A stretch of DNA of 64,000 bases from CAVWCQ01 sp963753545 (GCA_963753545.1 CAVWCQ010000008.1:3596001-3660000), one strand, 5' to 3'. Numbered from the stretch's first letter, positions 1 through 9,397 are shown. A program made the numbers and translations. The notes: generated from the sequence alone by a model not told the origin.

Positions 1-636
1 TTACTGCGGCTTATCAATCAGCGCGTGATCGCCCTGCCGCTGATTATTCTGGTCCTGCTGTTCACTTATGTCGTGCTGAACCGAACGGGCCAACTGCCAG
101 GGGGGAGCGGCGGAGATCATCAGAACATCGATAATCCCAATGCGCCGCTGGCCTCTTTTTATGCGCCGGAGGTACTGAAGTGGCGTTCCGATATTGAACG
201 GTGGGCACACGAATACGATGTGAATCCCAATGTAATCGCCATCGTCATGCAGATTAAGTCGTGTGGCAATTCCAGCGTGATCTCAGGGGCAGGGGCAACA
301 GGGCTGATGCAGGTCATGCCCTTTCATTTTGATGATGGGGAGAATATGCTGAACCCCGATGTGAATGTGCGGAACGGCATGGATGTGTTTTACGAATGCC
401 TGACCCAATTCGCTGACTGGGACCTGGGAATAGCGCTGGCCTGTTATAACGGCGGGCCAAGCGTCACTCTGATGGATTCTTCATCATGGCCAGCCGAAAC
501 TCAGGCGTATTACCATTGGGCATCGGGGATGTGGAACGAAGCGCAAAAGAACCGTAAAGACAGTGATACGCTGAACGAATGGCTCAGTGCTGGTGGACAA
601 AACCTGTGCAGCCTGAGCGCTCAAAATGCCCAATAA
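1..636 (+). CDS. Lytic-transglycosylase-like protein, 5' end cut by window
   Basis: This is a membrane-anchored SLT-fold (lysozyme-like) protein of the peptidoglycan lytic transglycosylase superfamily. The reading frame is open from base 1, so the true start probably lies upstream; a GTG at 25 is the first possible start inside the window. One transmembrane segment (residues about 2-18 from that GTG) is followed by an extracytoplasmic SLT domain with the GATGLMQVMP motif and the AYNGG-type motif (ACYNGGPS). Oddly, the catalytic Glu normally found in the 'ES' pair before this motif is Lys here (QIKSCG), encoded AAG where GAG is expected. Either the protein is catalytically dead and binds glycan, or this is a base error. 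The fold is clear; activity is doubtful. Confidence 0.8.
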   Translation, partial: LLRLINQRVIALPLIILVLLFTYVVLNRTGQLPGGSGGDHQNIDNPNAPLASFYAPEVLKWRSDIERWAHEYDVNPNVIAIVMQIKSCGNSSVISGAGATGLMQVMPFHFDDGENMLNPDVNVRNGMDVFYECLTQFADWDLGIALACYNGGPSVTLMDSSSWPAETQAYYHWASGMWNEAQKNRKDSDTLNEWLSAGGQNLCSLSAQNAQ

Positions 637-661
637 CCTTGGGGCAGTTGGCTTTCTGCTA

Positions 662-893
662 ACAAACTTTTCGAAAAATTTAGTTGATCACTTCTCCGAC
701 GGAGCGATCCCGCTACCCCCCCTTTTTCGGTTTCATGACTAACCATTCTCTAACTGTTTATCTACTTCCAGAATCGACCCATTTTGGGAGGAGGCTATTA
801 CAAGCGTCCCATCACAATCATTCGAGCGTACTCTCAGCATACACCCAATGTGCCCTCTAAAATACTCCTTTAAAGTTGAACCTTAAGTACTAA
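662..893 (+). repeat. Dispersed intergenic repeat, copy 1
   Basis: This segment matches 27481-27720 at both ends. The first 95 bases share TTAGTTGATCACTTCT, a C-rich run and a TTTCGGTTTCA block. The last 30 share AAATACTCC and TTAAAGTTGAACCTTAA. The middle has diverged. It fills the gap between two convergent genes and has no open reading frame. A third, inverted, more diverged copy lies near 62745. Confidence 0.75.
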
Positions 894-903
894 TTTTGAG
901 GTT

Positions 904-1332
904 TTAGTCTTCATAAATAGTCACTGGCATGTGGCCTAGATACTGCTCTACGATCTCGCGCACAGGGGGCCAGTCAGGACCTTCCGCCAGCCGCAGCAGA
1001 GCCAAACTCTTCAGTCCTTCGCGGGTCCACTCTCTGGCAAGCTTCAGACAGGCCGCCTCGACATAGCGGGGCCGAGTCGCGCCCTGGGGTGTATCACGCA
1101 CGACCATCGCCAGAATCCAGGGTTGGCCTTCGCGCCAAAGCCAGATATCGCCCGGTTTGAGCTTCCCCGCCCGCCCGCGCTTGCGGTAATCGCTGATAAA
1201 CACAGGATAGCGATCTGCCAATGCCGTAAAAAGCGTGGAGACTTCGCTTCGTCCGGCAGCGTTCACTCCAACTGCAATCGTCTGCGCCTGGGTCGAAAAT
1301 ATGTCGCTGTCCTTCACGAAGGTAATCCCCAT
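904..1332 (-). CDS. Macro-domain protein, DarG/TARG1-like
   Basis: The 142-residue protein is a stand-alone macro domain, the fold that binds or removes ADP-ribose. It shows the early beta strand with a VN pair (GVNAAG, about residues 22-27), the 'KLKPGDIWLW' strand typical of the DarG/TARG1-like group, and a late 'GPDWPPVREIVEQYL' segment matching their 'DWxxVxxxIEE' helix. The usual glycine-rich loops are poorly kept (AAGRSE where GxMGxGIA is common), so catalysis is uncertain. A good ribosome-binding site (GGGAGG) precedes the ATG. It lies 90 bases beyond rplA on the same strand, after a probable terminator. No DarT-like toxin is adjacent. The fold is likely, the role unknown. Confidence 0.65.
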   Translation of the reverse strand: MGITFVKDSDIFSTQAQTIAVGVNAAGRSEVSTLFTALADRYPVFISDYRKRGRAGKLKPGDIWLWREGQPWILAMVVRDTPQGATRPRYVEAACLKLAREWTREGLKSLALLRLAEGPDWPPVREIVEQYLGHMPVTIYED

Positions 1333-1357
1333 AAAACCCTCCCGCGAGCGATCATAA

Positions 1358-1391
1358 CAACAAAAGAACCGGAAGGGAAACCCCCTCCGGT
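1358..1391 (-). terminator. Intrinsic terminator of the rplKA operon
   Basis: On the minus strand, arms ACCGGAGGGG and CCCTTCCGGT (1382-1391 and 1368-1377, one G-T pair) form a 10-bp stem with a four-base loop, followed by a T-rich stretch (TCTTTTGTTG). It sits between the rplA stop and the macro-domain gene. Confidence 0.75.
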
Positions 1392-1422
1392 CCGATGGTA
1401 ATCCTAAAGGCCAAGAAAAGTG

Positions 1423-2144
1423 TTACGAGCCAGCAGGCATCATGCCCAGCGCGATATTCGGATCAATCCGGATGCCAGGGCCCATCGTGGTCGTGAGGAC
1501 GACGCGGCGGACATATGTGCCCTTCGCGCCGGACGGACGAGCGCGGCGGAGGGCATCCATCACGGCAGCCATGTTGTCGCGAAGCTGTTCTTCAGTAAAG
1601 TTCACCTTGCCGATAGGAACATGAACGTTGGCGGTCTTGTCGTTACGGAATTCAACGCGACCCGCGCGCGCTTCTTCGATAGCGCGTGGAATGTCTTCCT
1701 GCGGGATCAAGGTGCCAGCCTTGGGATTCGGCATCAGGCCCTTACGACCGAGCACCTTACCCAGGCGGCCAATCTTGCGCATCATATCGGGAACAGCCAG
1801 CGCAACGTCAAATTCGGTCCAGCCTTCATTGGCGATACGGGCGATCATTTCGTCGTCAGCAACAAAGTCAGCGCCTGCTTCCTGCGCGATGCGGGCGGCT
1901 TCACCTTCAGCAAAGACCAGGACGCGCACCGTCTTACCCAGCCCGTGCGGCAGGATAACGGTGGTACGAACCTGCTGATCACTGTGCCGGGGGTCGATAC
2001 CCAGACGCATATGCACTTCAACAGTTTCGTCGAACTTGGCAGGAGCGACTTCTTTGGCCAGCTTGATCGCCTCTTCGGGCGTGTACAGATTTTGACGGTC
2101 AACTTTTCGGCGGCGGCAGTATATTTTTTTCCGTGTTGTGTCAT
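1423..2144 (-). CDS. rplA: 50S ribosomal protein L1 (one-base frameshift near 2101)
   Basis: L1 forms the L1 stalk of the large subunit, helps release deacylated tRNA and often represses its own operon. The start is the ATG at 2144 after AGGAGA, giving an N-terminus MTQHGKKYTAAAEK as in the family. After codon 14 the frame shifts: the continuation VDRQNLYTPEEAIKLAKEV lies in another frame and runs to the stop at 1423. Adding one G near 2101-2104 restores an uninterrupted protein of about 240 residues, normal for L1, including the conserved GRKGLMPNPKAGT segment. It follows rplK directly. Because L1 is highly conserved and the rest is intact, a sequencing deletion is the likeliest explanation. 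Confidence 0.95.
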
Positions 2145-2195
2145 ACTGATCTCCTAGTGGTCGTAGTGGGCATTGCCCTCCCACCCGAACTAATC

Positions 2196-2621
2196 TTATT
2201 CGATAATATCTACGCCCATGCTGCGGGCAGTGCCTTCGACCTGCTTCATCGCGCCTTCGATATCAATGGCGTTGAGGTCTTTGATCTTCACTTCCGCGAT
2301 TTCACGGACCTGCTGGCGGTTCAGCTTGCCCACTTTATTCGAGTTGGGCGTCGATGAACCCTTGTCCAGTCCGACAGCGCGGCGGATGAGGAAGGCCGTT
2401 GGCGGGCTTTTCAGGATGAACTTGAACGAACCATCGCTGAAGATGGTGATCTCTGCCGGGACGACTTCGCCAATGCGGTTGCTGGTCTTCGCATTATATT
2501 CCTTGCAGAAGGCCATCAGGTTGATGCCGTGCTGCGCCAACGCCGGGCCAATCGGGGGCGCTGGATTGGCTTTGCCGGCGTTGATTTGAAGCGTTACCAC
2601 TGCTTTTACTTTCTTGGCCAT
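2196..2621 (-). CDS. rplK: 50S ribosomal protein L11
   Basis: The 141-residue protein is full length for L11, which binds the GTPase-associated region of 23S rRNA with L10/L12 and takes part in factor binding and the stringent response. It opens MAKKVKAVVTLQINAGKANPAP and keeps the proline-rich hinge PPIGPALAQHGIN (about residues 21-33) and the C-terminal rRNA-binding domain with NSNKVGKLNRQQVREIAEVK. The ATG has an AAGGA site 9-10 bases upstream. It lies between nusG and rplA in the classic secE-nusG-rplK-rplA order. Confidence 0.98.
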   Translation of the reverse strand: MAKKVKAVVTLQINAGKANPAPPIGPALAQHGINLMAFCKEYNAKTSNRIGEVVPAEITIFSDGSFKFILKSPPTAFLIRRAVGLDKGSSTPNSNKVGKLNRQQVREIAEVKIKDLNAIDIEGAMKQVEGTARSMGVDIIE

Positions 2622-2735
2622 GATTTTTTTTATCCTTACTCTGTTAGTTTACGTACAGAAAGCGACCCCCATAACAGGGGCCGCCCCTTTACCGATTGGT
2701 TTGAGCCACAGGCATGCTGGGCCAGCCGAGGCTGC

Positions 2736-3347
2736 TTAGGCCTTTTCGACCTGCAAGAAGTCCAACTCAACGGGCGTTTCGCGTCCAAAAAAGGAGACAA
2801 GCACCCGCACTTTGGCCTTTTCCATATCAATGTCGCCCACAGTACCAATAAATTCGTTAAACGGGCCATCGATAATACGTACTTTTTGGCCAGGACGGAA
2901 GGTAACTTTAATCTTGGGAGCTTCGGCTTCCATCCGGCGCATAATCTGCGAAACTTCTTCCGGGCGCAGCGGGGTTGGCTCGTTGCCCATGCCCACAAAC
3001 CCGGTTACACCAGGCGTATTGCGCACCACGTACCATGAGTCTTCATCCATCTTCATCTGGACCAGAATATATCCGGGAAACACCCGGCGCTCAATCGTGC
3101 GGCGCTTGCCTTCACGGACTTCGATTTCTTCTTCGGTGGGCACGACCACATCAAAAATCTTGTCCTGCATGCCCATCGTTTCAATCCGCTGCTCAATTGC
3201 GTGTCGGACCTTATTTTCCTGCCCCGAATAGCAGTGAACGACATACCACTTCCGATCTTCGTCACCTTCAGCAGGCTTGTCTTCAGTAATTCCTGCACCA
3301 ATGACAGCAGCAATGTCAGAAAGTTCATCGTCCTGCTCACTGGGCAT
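2736..3347 (-). CDS. nusG: Transcription termination/antitermination factor NusG
   Basis: NusG binds RNA polymerase and modulates pausing, Rho termination and coupling to ribosomes. After an acidic lead of about 30 residues come the NGN domain (KWYVVHCYSGQENKV onward, residues 33-145, with FPGYILVQMKMDEDSWYVVRNTPGVTGFVG) and a C-terminal KOW domain (FRPGQKVRIIDGPFNEFIGTV). The ATG at 3347 is preceded directly by an in-frame TAG. An acidic reading frame just upstream (3348-3439) would join after a one-base correction, so the true protein may be about 30 residues longer. secE precedes it and rplK follows. Confidence 0.95.
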   Translation of the reverse strand: MPSEQDDELSDIAAVIGAGITEDKPAEGDEDRKWYVVHCYSGQENKVRHAIEQRIETMGMQDKIFDVVVPTEEEIEVREGKRRTIERRVFPGYILVQMKMDEDSWYVVRNTPGVTGFVGMGNEPTPLRPEEVSQIMRRMEAEAPKIKVTFRPGQKVRIIDGPFNEFIGTVGDIDMEKAKVRVLVSFFGRETPVELDFLQVEKA

Positions 3348-3439
3348 CTACTCTCGCCTTCATCCAGATAAACAGGTTCTGGATCGAAGTCTACGTCCTC
3401 GTCGTGTTCGTCGTGATAATCGTCATCAAACATCGCCAT
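3348..3439 (-). other. Probable N-terminal acidic extension of nusG, out of frame by one base
   Basis: A reading frame starting at an ATG at 3439 (or 3433, better spaced from AGAAGG) encodes about 30 strongly acidic residues (MAMFDDDYHDEHDEDVDFD and on, to GES) and runs into nusG in the wrong frame at about 3350. One extra base there would fuse it to NusG. Acidic N-terminal tails also occur on the adjacent SecE. It may instead be a real short overlapping gene, but the other frameshifts in this window favour a missing base. Confidence 0.5.
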
Positions 3440-3526
3440 ACCTTCTCTTCACTCACCAGAACGGACGTAGTTTTTTCGTCCCCTGACATCCCCCACTATT
3501 CCAGTAGGAGACAGACTGGAAAGTGG

Positions 3527-4033
3527 TTAGATACGCTTGCTCAGAACCGCATAGGTTCCGCCGATCACAACTGCTAACGCAAGGCCAATCAACAGGAAAA
3601 TCGACTGCGTGTCCGGGTTAAACGCCTTCTTGAACCACCACCCCAAAAAGATGGTTATCGCGCCAAGCGAAATGGCAAAAAAGGCGGTAACAGCCAGCAC
3701 AATCGTGGTCAGACGACTTGTTTCGTCACGCGTAGGCCAGGTGACCTTTTGCAGTTCGGAAACAACGCTAGCGAAATAGGCGACCACAGTGCGCACGACA
3801 GGAATACGTTCTACGAATGAAGTAGACTCCGCGTTCCGCTTCTGGCGCGACGGTGTCGGACGGTCTTTGCGAGTCACCTGCGACTTATCAGCGTTTTCCT
3901 GGCGACGACGCCGGCGGCGGCTGTCAGAAACGACTTCCGTTTCTTCCTCTTCCGCTTCCTGCTCTTCGAAGTCTTGTTCTAGCTCAATATTATCATCTGG
4001 CTGGGCCAGGCTGCGAGTCCGTGTGCGTGCCAC
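3527..4033 (-). CDS. secE: Preprotein translocase subunit SecE with long acidic/basic N-terminal tail
   Basis: SecE clamps SecY in the Sec translocon. The SecE core is at residues 75-135: an amphipathic helix (VVAYFASVVSELQKVTWPTRDET, with the conserved KVTWP) followed by a transmembrane helix. The protein is 168 residues, much longer than a minimal SecE (about 60-65). The first 70 residues are charged and disordered, with an acidic block and a RRRRRR-type patch, and a further hydrophobic segment lies at the C-terminus (QSIFLLIGLALAVVIGG). The start is GTG at 4033 with GAGGAG eight bases upstream. nusG follows and tRNA-Trp precedes. Confidence 0.92.
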   Translation of the reverse strand: MARTRTRSLAQPDDNIELEQDFEEQEAEEEETEVVSDSRRRRRRQENADKSQVTRKDRPTPSRQKRNAESTSFVERIPVVRTVVAYFASVVSELQKVTWPTRDETSRLTTIVLAVTAFFAISLGAITIFLGWWFKKAFNPDTQSIFLLIGLALAVVIGGTYAVLSKRI

Positions 4034-4125
4034 TCTTAAAACTCCTCGGCAATAAATTATCGCCTATATCCAAGACACCGTCACGAGGACGGTGTCTACG
4101 TAGAACAAGCTAATCTAGCTTTAGG

Positions 4126-4198
4126 CAGGGGAGGCAGGAATCGAACCCGCAGCCTACGGTTTTGGAGACCGTCGCTCTGCCAATTGAGCTACTCCCCT
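4126..4198 (-). tRNA. tRNA-Trp (anticodon CCA)
   Basis: A 73-base cloverleaf on the minus strand. The acceptor AGGGGAG pairs with CTCCCCT, the anticodon loop reads CTCCAAA (CCA, Trp), and the T arm contains GGTTCGATTCC. The discriminator is G and CCA is not encoded. It lies between rpmG and secE, where many bacteria place tRNA-Trp. Confidence 0.97.
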
Positions 4199-4331
4199 AA
4201 ATCATGGGGCTTGTAGGCAGCCCCGACTTCTTGGTGTTACCGGGGGATATCCCCCTAATACCCCTCAATTGCTTTGGACCGCCCCAGGGGACGGGAGGAG
4301 GATTATATCCTAAAAGTGCAGCACGCAACAG

Positions 4332-4499
4332 TTACTTGGTTTCGCGATGCATGGTGTGCTTCCGACAACGCGAGCAGAACTTCTGCACTTCCAGGCGCTG
4401 CGGATCATTTCGACGGTTCTTCTGCGAGGTGTAATTACGCTCTTTGCACTCGGTGCAAGCGAGGTAAATCACCATCCGTACATCTTTTTTCTTAGCCAT
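4332..4499 (-). CDS. rpmG: 50S ribosomal protein L33
   Basis: This 55-codon gene reads MAKKKDVRMVIYLACTEC at its start and ends KHTMHRETK. It carries the two CxxC pairs of the zinc-binding L33 type (CTEC near residue 15 and CSRC near residue 43), so it is the zinc form. L33 sits near the E site of the large subunit. It lies between tuf and tRNA-Trp/secE, matching the common tuf-rpmG-trnW-secE-nusG order. Its length and cysteines are intact. Confidence 0.95.
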   Translation of the reverse strand: MAKKKDVRMVIYLACTECKERNYTSQKNRRNDPQRLEVQKFCSRCRKHTMHRETK

Positions 4500-4532
4500 T
4501 GTTCTTCAGTCCACCCCGTAGATACGGGAGAA

Positions 4533-4552
4533 GGGCCGGAGCTATCCGGCCC
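4533..4552 (-). terminator. Hairpin between tuf and rpmG
   Basis: GGGCCGGA and TCCGGCCC form a perfect 8-bp stem with a four-base loop, just after the tuf stop. No T-run follows, so it may act as a partial attenuator, a processing site or an mRNA stabiliser instead of a full terminator. Confidence 0.45.
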
Positions 4553-4561
4553 CCGAATGAT

Positions 4562-5762
<1,201 letters not shown>

Positions 5763-5840
5763 GCTTTGTAGTTCCTCCTGAAAAGTCACTCAGGGATAAA
5801 GACGTATTAGTTGTTGTGACTCGTGGTAGTAAAATACCTG

Positions 5841-5913
<73 letters not shown>

Positions 5914-5919
5914 ACACAG

Positions 5920-6003
5920 TGGGCCAGGTAGGACTCGAACCTACGAAGGGCGTCGCCCAAAGGATTTACAGTCCTTCCCCTTTGCCGCTCGGGACACTGA
6001 CCC
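5920..6003 (-). tRNA. tRNA-Tyr (anticodon GTA)
   Basis: A class II tRNA of 84 bases with a long variable arm. Acceptor GGGTCAG pairs with CTGGCCC (one G-T pair). The anticodon loop CTGTAAA carries GTA. The discriminator is A. It lies between the two tRNA-Thr genes. Confidence 0.96.
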
Positions 6004-6038
6004 ATACTTGTTGTAGGCTTTTAAGCCGCTCACCTCAG

Positions 6039-6111
6039 AGCCGACGATGGGAATTGAACCCATAACCTACCGCTTACAAGGCGGTTGCTCTGCCGATTGA
6101 GCTACGTCGGC
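6039..6111 (-). tRNA. tRNA-Thr (anticodon TGT)
   Basis: Acceptor GCCGACG pairs with CGTCGGC. The anticodon loop CTTGTAA carries TGT. The T arm has GGGTTCAATTCCC. The gene is 73 bases and CCA is not encoded. It is the first gene of the operon, about a dozen bases downstream of the proximal promoter. Confidence 0.96.
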
Positions 6112-6124
6112 ATTCATGTTCGAC

Positions 6125-6153
6125 ATTGTATCATGTCCCCGACGTGCTCTCAA
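6125..6153 (-). promoter_or_regulatory. Promoter P2 of the tRNA-tuf operon
   Basis: On the minus strand TTGAGA (6153-6148) and TACAAT (6130-6125) are separated by exactly 17 bases. The predicted start falls a few bases before tRNA-Thr(TGT). Confidence 0.8.
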
Positions 6154-6186
6154 GGGTGAGTCTTTTCCTTAAGCACAACGGACGGA

Positions 6187-6215
6187 ATTTTAGCTGACAG
6201 AAGCCCCTTTGTCAA
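6187..6215 (-). promoter_or_regulatory. Promoter P1 of the tRNA-tuf operon
   Basis: On the minus strand a consensus TTGACA (6215-6210) and TAAAAT (6192-6187) have a 17-base spacer. It lies 62 bases upstream of P2, giving the tandem promoters often seen for stable-RNA and ribosomal operons. Confidence 0.75.
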
Positions 6216-6319
6216 TGGTGCGCCGCCGCATTCTGTCCTAGAGTTTGAGCGGTTCGCCTGTCCGATTGCGTATCATCTATATTCTGTACAGTCCTAAACA
6301 ACCCTCAGGCAGAGAGACA

Positions 6320-9223
6320 ATGGCACCTATGCACGGATTTGAACTTGTACGCGAACAAACCATACCTGAATTGAACACAAAAGCACGCCTGTACCGGCAC
6401 AACCAAACCGGCGCGCAGCTGCTGTCAATGGAAAACGACGAAGAAAACAAGGTTTTTGGCATCACCTTTCGCACTCCCCCACCCGACTCGACCGGGCTGC
6501 CGCATATCCTGGAACACTCCGTCCTGTGCGGTTCGCGCAAGTACCCGGTCAAAGAACCGTTTATCGAGCTGGCTAAAGGCTCGCTCAACACCTTTCTCAA
6601 CGCCTTCACGTTTTCCGATAAAACCTGTTATCCTGTCGCCAGCCAGAATGTGCAGGATTTTTACAACCTGATTGACGTCTATCTGGATGCGGTCTTGTAT
6701 CCCAATCTCACGCCCTACACGCTTCAGCAGGAAGGGTGGCACTACGAACTGGACGACATCGAAGAGCCGATGACCTATAAGGGCGTCGTCTTCAACGAGA
6801 TGAAAAGCGCCTATTCCGATCCCGATAATCTGCTGGCCCGCTATGTGCAAGGTTCACTCTTTCCCGATACGCCCTACGGCTTCGACTCCGGCGGCGATCC
6901 CAAGGTGATCCCCAACCTCACCTTTGAACAGTTCGAGGGTTTCCATAAGACCTACTATCACCCATCCAACGCCCTGATCTATTTCTACGGAAATGATGAT
7001 CCGGCAGAACGGCTGCGCATTCTGGATGAATATCTTAAAGATTTCGAGCCGCTGCCCAGCCAACCGCCCATTCCATTGCAGTCTCCCTTCGACGCGCCGC
7101 AGCGCATCACGCGCAGTTACAGCGTCGGGGAAGACGAAGAAAGCGAAAATAAGACCATTCTGACGGTGAATTGGGTGCTCACCGATGTCACCGATACAAG
7201 CACGGTCCTTGCCCTGCACATCCTGAAACATATTTTGATTGGCACGCCCGCGTCGCCGCTGCGCAAAGCGCTCATAGACTCTGGACTGGGTGAAGATCTG
7301 GCCGGGTCTGGCCTGGATTCGGAAGTGCGCCAGATCTATTTCTCCACCGGGCTAAAAGGGATCAAGGCTGAAGACGCCGGGCAGGTCGAACAGCTTATTC
7401 TGAATACCCTCCGGAATCTGGCGCAAACTGGCATTGATCGCGGCACTGTTGAAGCCTCTCTAAACACCATTGAATTCTCATTGCGGGAAAACAACACCGG
7501 ATCCTACCCGCGCGGACTGATTGTGATGCTGAGTGCTCTCACCACGTGGCTGCACGACGGCGATCCACTGGCTCCACTGGCCTTCGAAGCGCCGTTGAGC
7601 ACTATCAAACGTCAGATTGAGGCGGGGGAACGCACTTTTGAAACTCTGATTGAGCGCTACTTGATCGACAATCCGCACCGGACCACCCTGCTCTTGAAGC
7701 CGGACCCCAATCTGCGCCAGGAAGAGGAAGCGGCGGAGGAAGAACGGCTCACTCAGGTGCGCATGAGCTTGCGCCAGGAGGAATTGATCGGGCTGGTCGA
7801 AGGCACACGCGAATTAAAACGACGCCAGGAAGCAGCCAACTCGCCAGAAGACCTCGCGCTGATTCCGATGCTCGAACTGGAGGACCTGGATCGCGAAAAT
7901 CAGCGACTGCCGCTCAATGTGATCGCGGCGGCTGGCAGCACGGTCCTCTATCACGACCTGTTCACCAACGGCATCATTTACCTGGACCTGGGCTTAAACC
8001 TGTATGCCCTACCGCAGGAATATCTGCCCTATGTCAGCCTGTTCGGACGTGCCCTGCTTGAAATGGGTACGGAGACAGAAGATTTCGTCAAGCTCGCTCA
8101 GCGCATTGGACAGCAAACAGGTGGCATCTATCCTACATCGATCACGTCTTCACTGGCTGACTCAGCCGATGGGACAGCATGGCTCTTCCTGCGGGGTAAG
8201 GCGACGATGAGTCATGGCACCGATCTGCTGGCGATTTTACGAGACATCCTGACAACCGTTCGTCTCGATAACCAGGAACGGTTCCGCCAGATGGTTCTGG
8301 AGGAAAAAGCCAGCGAAGAGTCAGATATCGTTCCCGCCGGGCATGCCGTGGTCAACAACCGTCTCCGCGCCCACTTCAATGAAGCAGACTGGGCCAGCGA
8401 GCAAATGGGCGGGATCAATTACCTGCTGTTTCTGCGCCAGCTTGCCAGCGATATTGACCGGGATTGGCAGTCGGTCCTCGACAAGCTGGAAACAATTCGC
8501 CGCCTGCTGATCAACCGCAGTACGATGATCTTCAATGTGACGCTTGACGCGGCTAACTGGCAGCAATTCCAACCCGCCCTCTCTGGTTTCATCGCGCAGT
8601 TTCCCGCTGTCGCCGCCGATCTCAAACGCTGGTCGCCTGTTTATGATCATCACAGCGAAGGGCTGATTATTCCTTCGCAGGTTAACTATGTTGGCAAAGG
8701 AGCCGATCTGTACAAACTCGGCTACCGGCCTCATGGATCGATTGCCGTCATCAACCAGTATCTGAGCACAGCCTGGTTATGGGATCGCATTCGGGTGCGC
8801 GGCGGGGCTTATGGTGCGTTCTGTGTGTTCAACCGGCGATCTGGCGTGTATACGTTCCTCTCGTATGCGGACCCGAATCTGAAAAAAACGCTGGAAATCT
8901 ACGATCAGACGGGCAATTTCCTGCGCAATCTGGACCTGAACCGCGACGAACTCACCAAGTCGATCATTGGCACCATCGGCAATATTGACTCCTATCAGCT
9001 TCCCGATGCCAAAGGATACACGTCCATGCTGCGCTACCTGTTCCACGAAAGCGAAGAGGGATTACAGCAGTGGCGCGAAGAAGTCCTTTCCACCACAGCC
9101 GAGCATTTTAAACAGTTTGGCGATGTGCTGGAGCAGCTTGGCAAACAGGGCCTTGTCGCTGTCCTGGGGCCACAAACAGCGCTGGAAGAGGCACCTGATC
9201 TCAAAATGATGAAAGTCCTGTAA
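6320..9223 (+). CDS. M16C peptidase, PreP-like (presequence protease family)
   Basis: This zinc metallopeptidase belongs to the insulinase superfamily, subfamily M16C, whose members (PreP, falcilysin) degrade short unfolded peptides inside a closed chamber. The inverted zinc motif HxxEH is HILEH near residue 57, with the distal Glu in VVFNEMKSAYSDPDN about 75 residues later. The remaining halves follow (KGADLYKLGYRPHG, RVRGGAYGAF near residues 795-835), giving 967 residues, the usual length. I chose the ATG at 6320, after AGGCAGAGAG, because the region upstream lacks family similarity. It has no signal peptide, so it is presumably cytoplasmic. It is a single-gene unit ended by a strong hairpin. 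Confidence 0.92.
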   Translation: MAPMHGFELVREQTIPELNTKARLYRHNQTGAQLLSMENDEENKVFGITFRTPPPDSTGLPHILEHSVLCGSRKYPVKEPFIELAKGSLNTFLNAFTFSDKTCYPVASQNVQDFYNLIDVYLDAVLYPNLTPYTLQQEGWHYELDDIEEPMTYKGVVFNEMKSAYSDPDNLLARYVQGSLFPDTPYGFDSGGDPKVIPNLTFEQFEGFHKTYYHPSNALIYFYGNDDPAERLRILDEYLKDFEPLPSQPPIPLQSPFDAPQRITRSYSVGEDEESENKTILTVNWVLTDVTDTSTVLALHILKHILIGTPASPLRKALIDSGLGEDLAGSGLDSEVRQIYFSTGLKGIKAEDAGQVEQLILNTLRNLAQTGIDRGTVEASLNTIEFSLRENNTGSYPRGLIVMLSALTTWLHDGDPLAPLAFEAPLSTIKRQIEAGERTFETLIERYLIDNPHRTTLLLKPDPNLRQEEEAAEEERLTQVRMSLRQEELIGLVEGTRELKRRQEAANSPEDLALIPMLELEDLDRENQRLPLNVIAAAGSTVLYHDLFTNGIIYLDLGLNLYALPQEYLPYVSLFGRALLEMGTETEDFVKLAQRIGQQTGGIYPTSITSSLADSADGTAWLFLRGKATMSHGTDLLAILRDILTTVRLDNQERFRQMVLEEKASEESDIVPAGHAVVNNRLRAHFNEADWASEQMGGINYLLFLRQLASDIDRDWQSVLDKLETIRRLLINRSTMIFNVTLDAANWQQFQPALSGFIAQFPAVAADLKRWSPVYDHHSEGLIIPSQVNYVGKGADLYKLGYRPHGSIAVINQYLSTAWLWDRIRVRGGAYGAFCVFNRRSGVYTFLSYADPNLKKTLEIYDQTGNFLRNLDLNRDELTKSIIGTIGNIDSYQLPDAKGYTSMLRYLFHESEEGLQQWREEVLSTTAEHFKQFGDVLEQLGKQGLVAVLGPQTALEEAPDLKMMKVL

Positions 9224-9236
9224 ATTGAATCAGGCG

Positions 9237-9269
9237 CACGGTCAGGAAGGGTGCTTCTTCCTGACCGTG
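9237..9269 (+). terminator. Strong hairpin after the M16C peptidase gene
   Basis: CACGGTCAGGAAG and CTTCCTGACCGTG form a perfect 13-bp stem with a seven-base loop, 13 bases after the stop. No T-run follows, so termination may be partial or the hairpin may protect the 3' end. Confidence 0.6.
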
Positions 9270-9340
9270 GTAACTCCTCTGAGTAGTTTGACAAGACCAC
9301 GCAATGCATGACTCCGCTATGATCGACTTTTGGCCAAAAT

Positions 9341-9369
9341 GGAACCGATTGGCCCGCTCAGTGTGTCTT
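9341..9369 (+). promoter_or_regulatory. Candidate ECF-type promoter
   Basis: GGAAC at 9341 and GTCT at 9365 resemble the -35 and -10 elements used by many ECF sigma factors, about 30 bases before the sigma gene start. This would suit autoregulation. The motif is short and the match could be chance. Confidence 0.3.
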
Positions 9370-9397
9370 ATTGATCAAGACACAGGCGAGGTTTTCA

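Noticed and set aside
1420..2160. Plus-strand reading frames across rplA
   Set aside because: They are antisense to a highly conserved ribosomal gene and carry no domain similarity.
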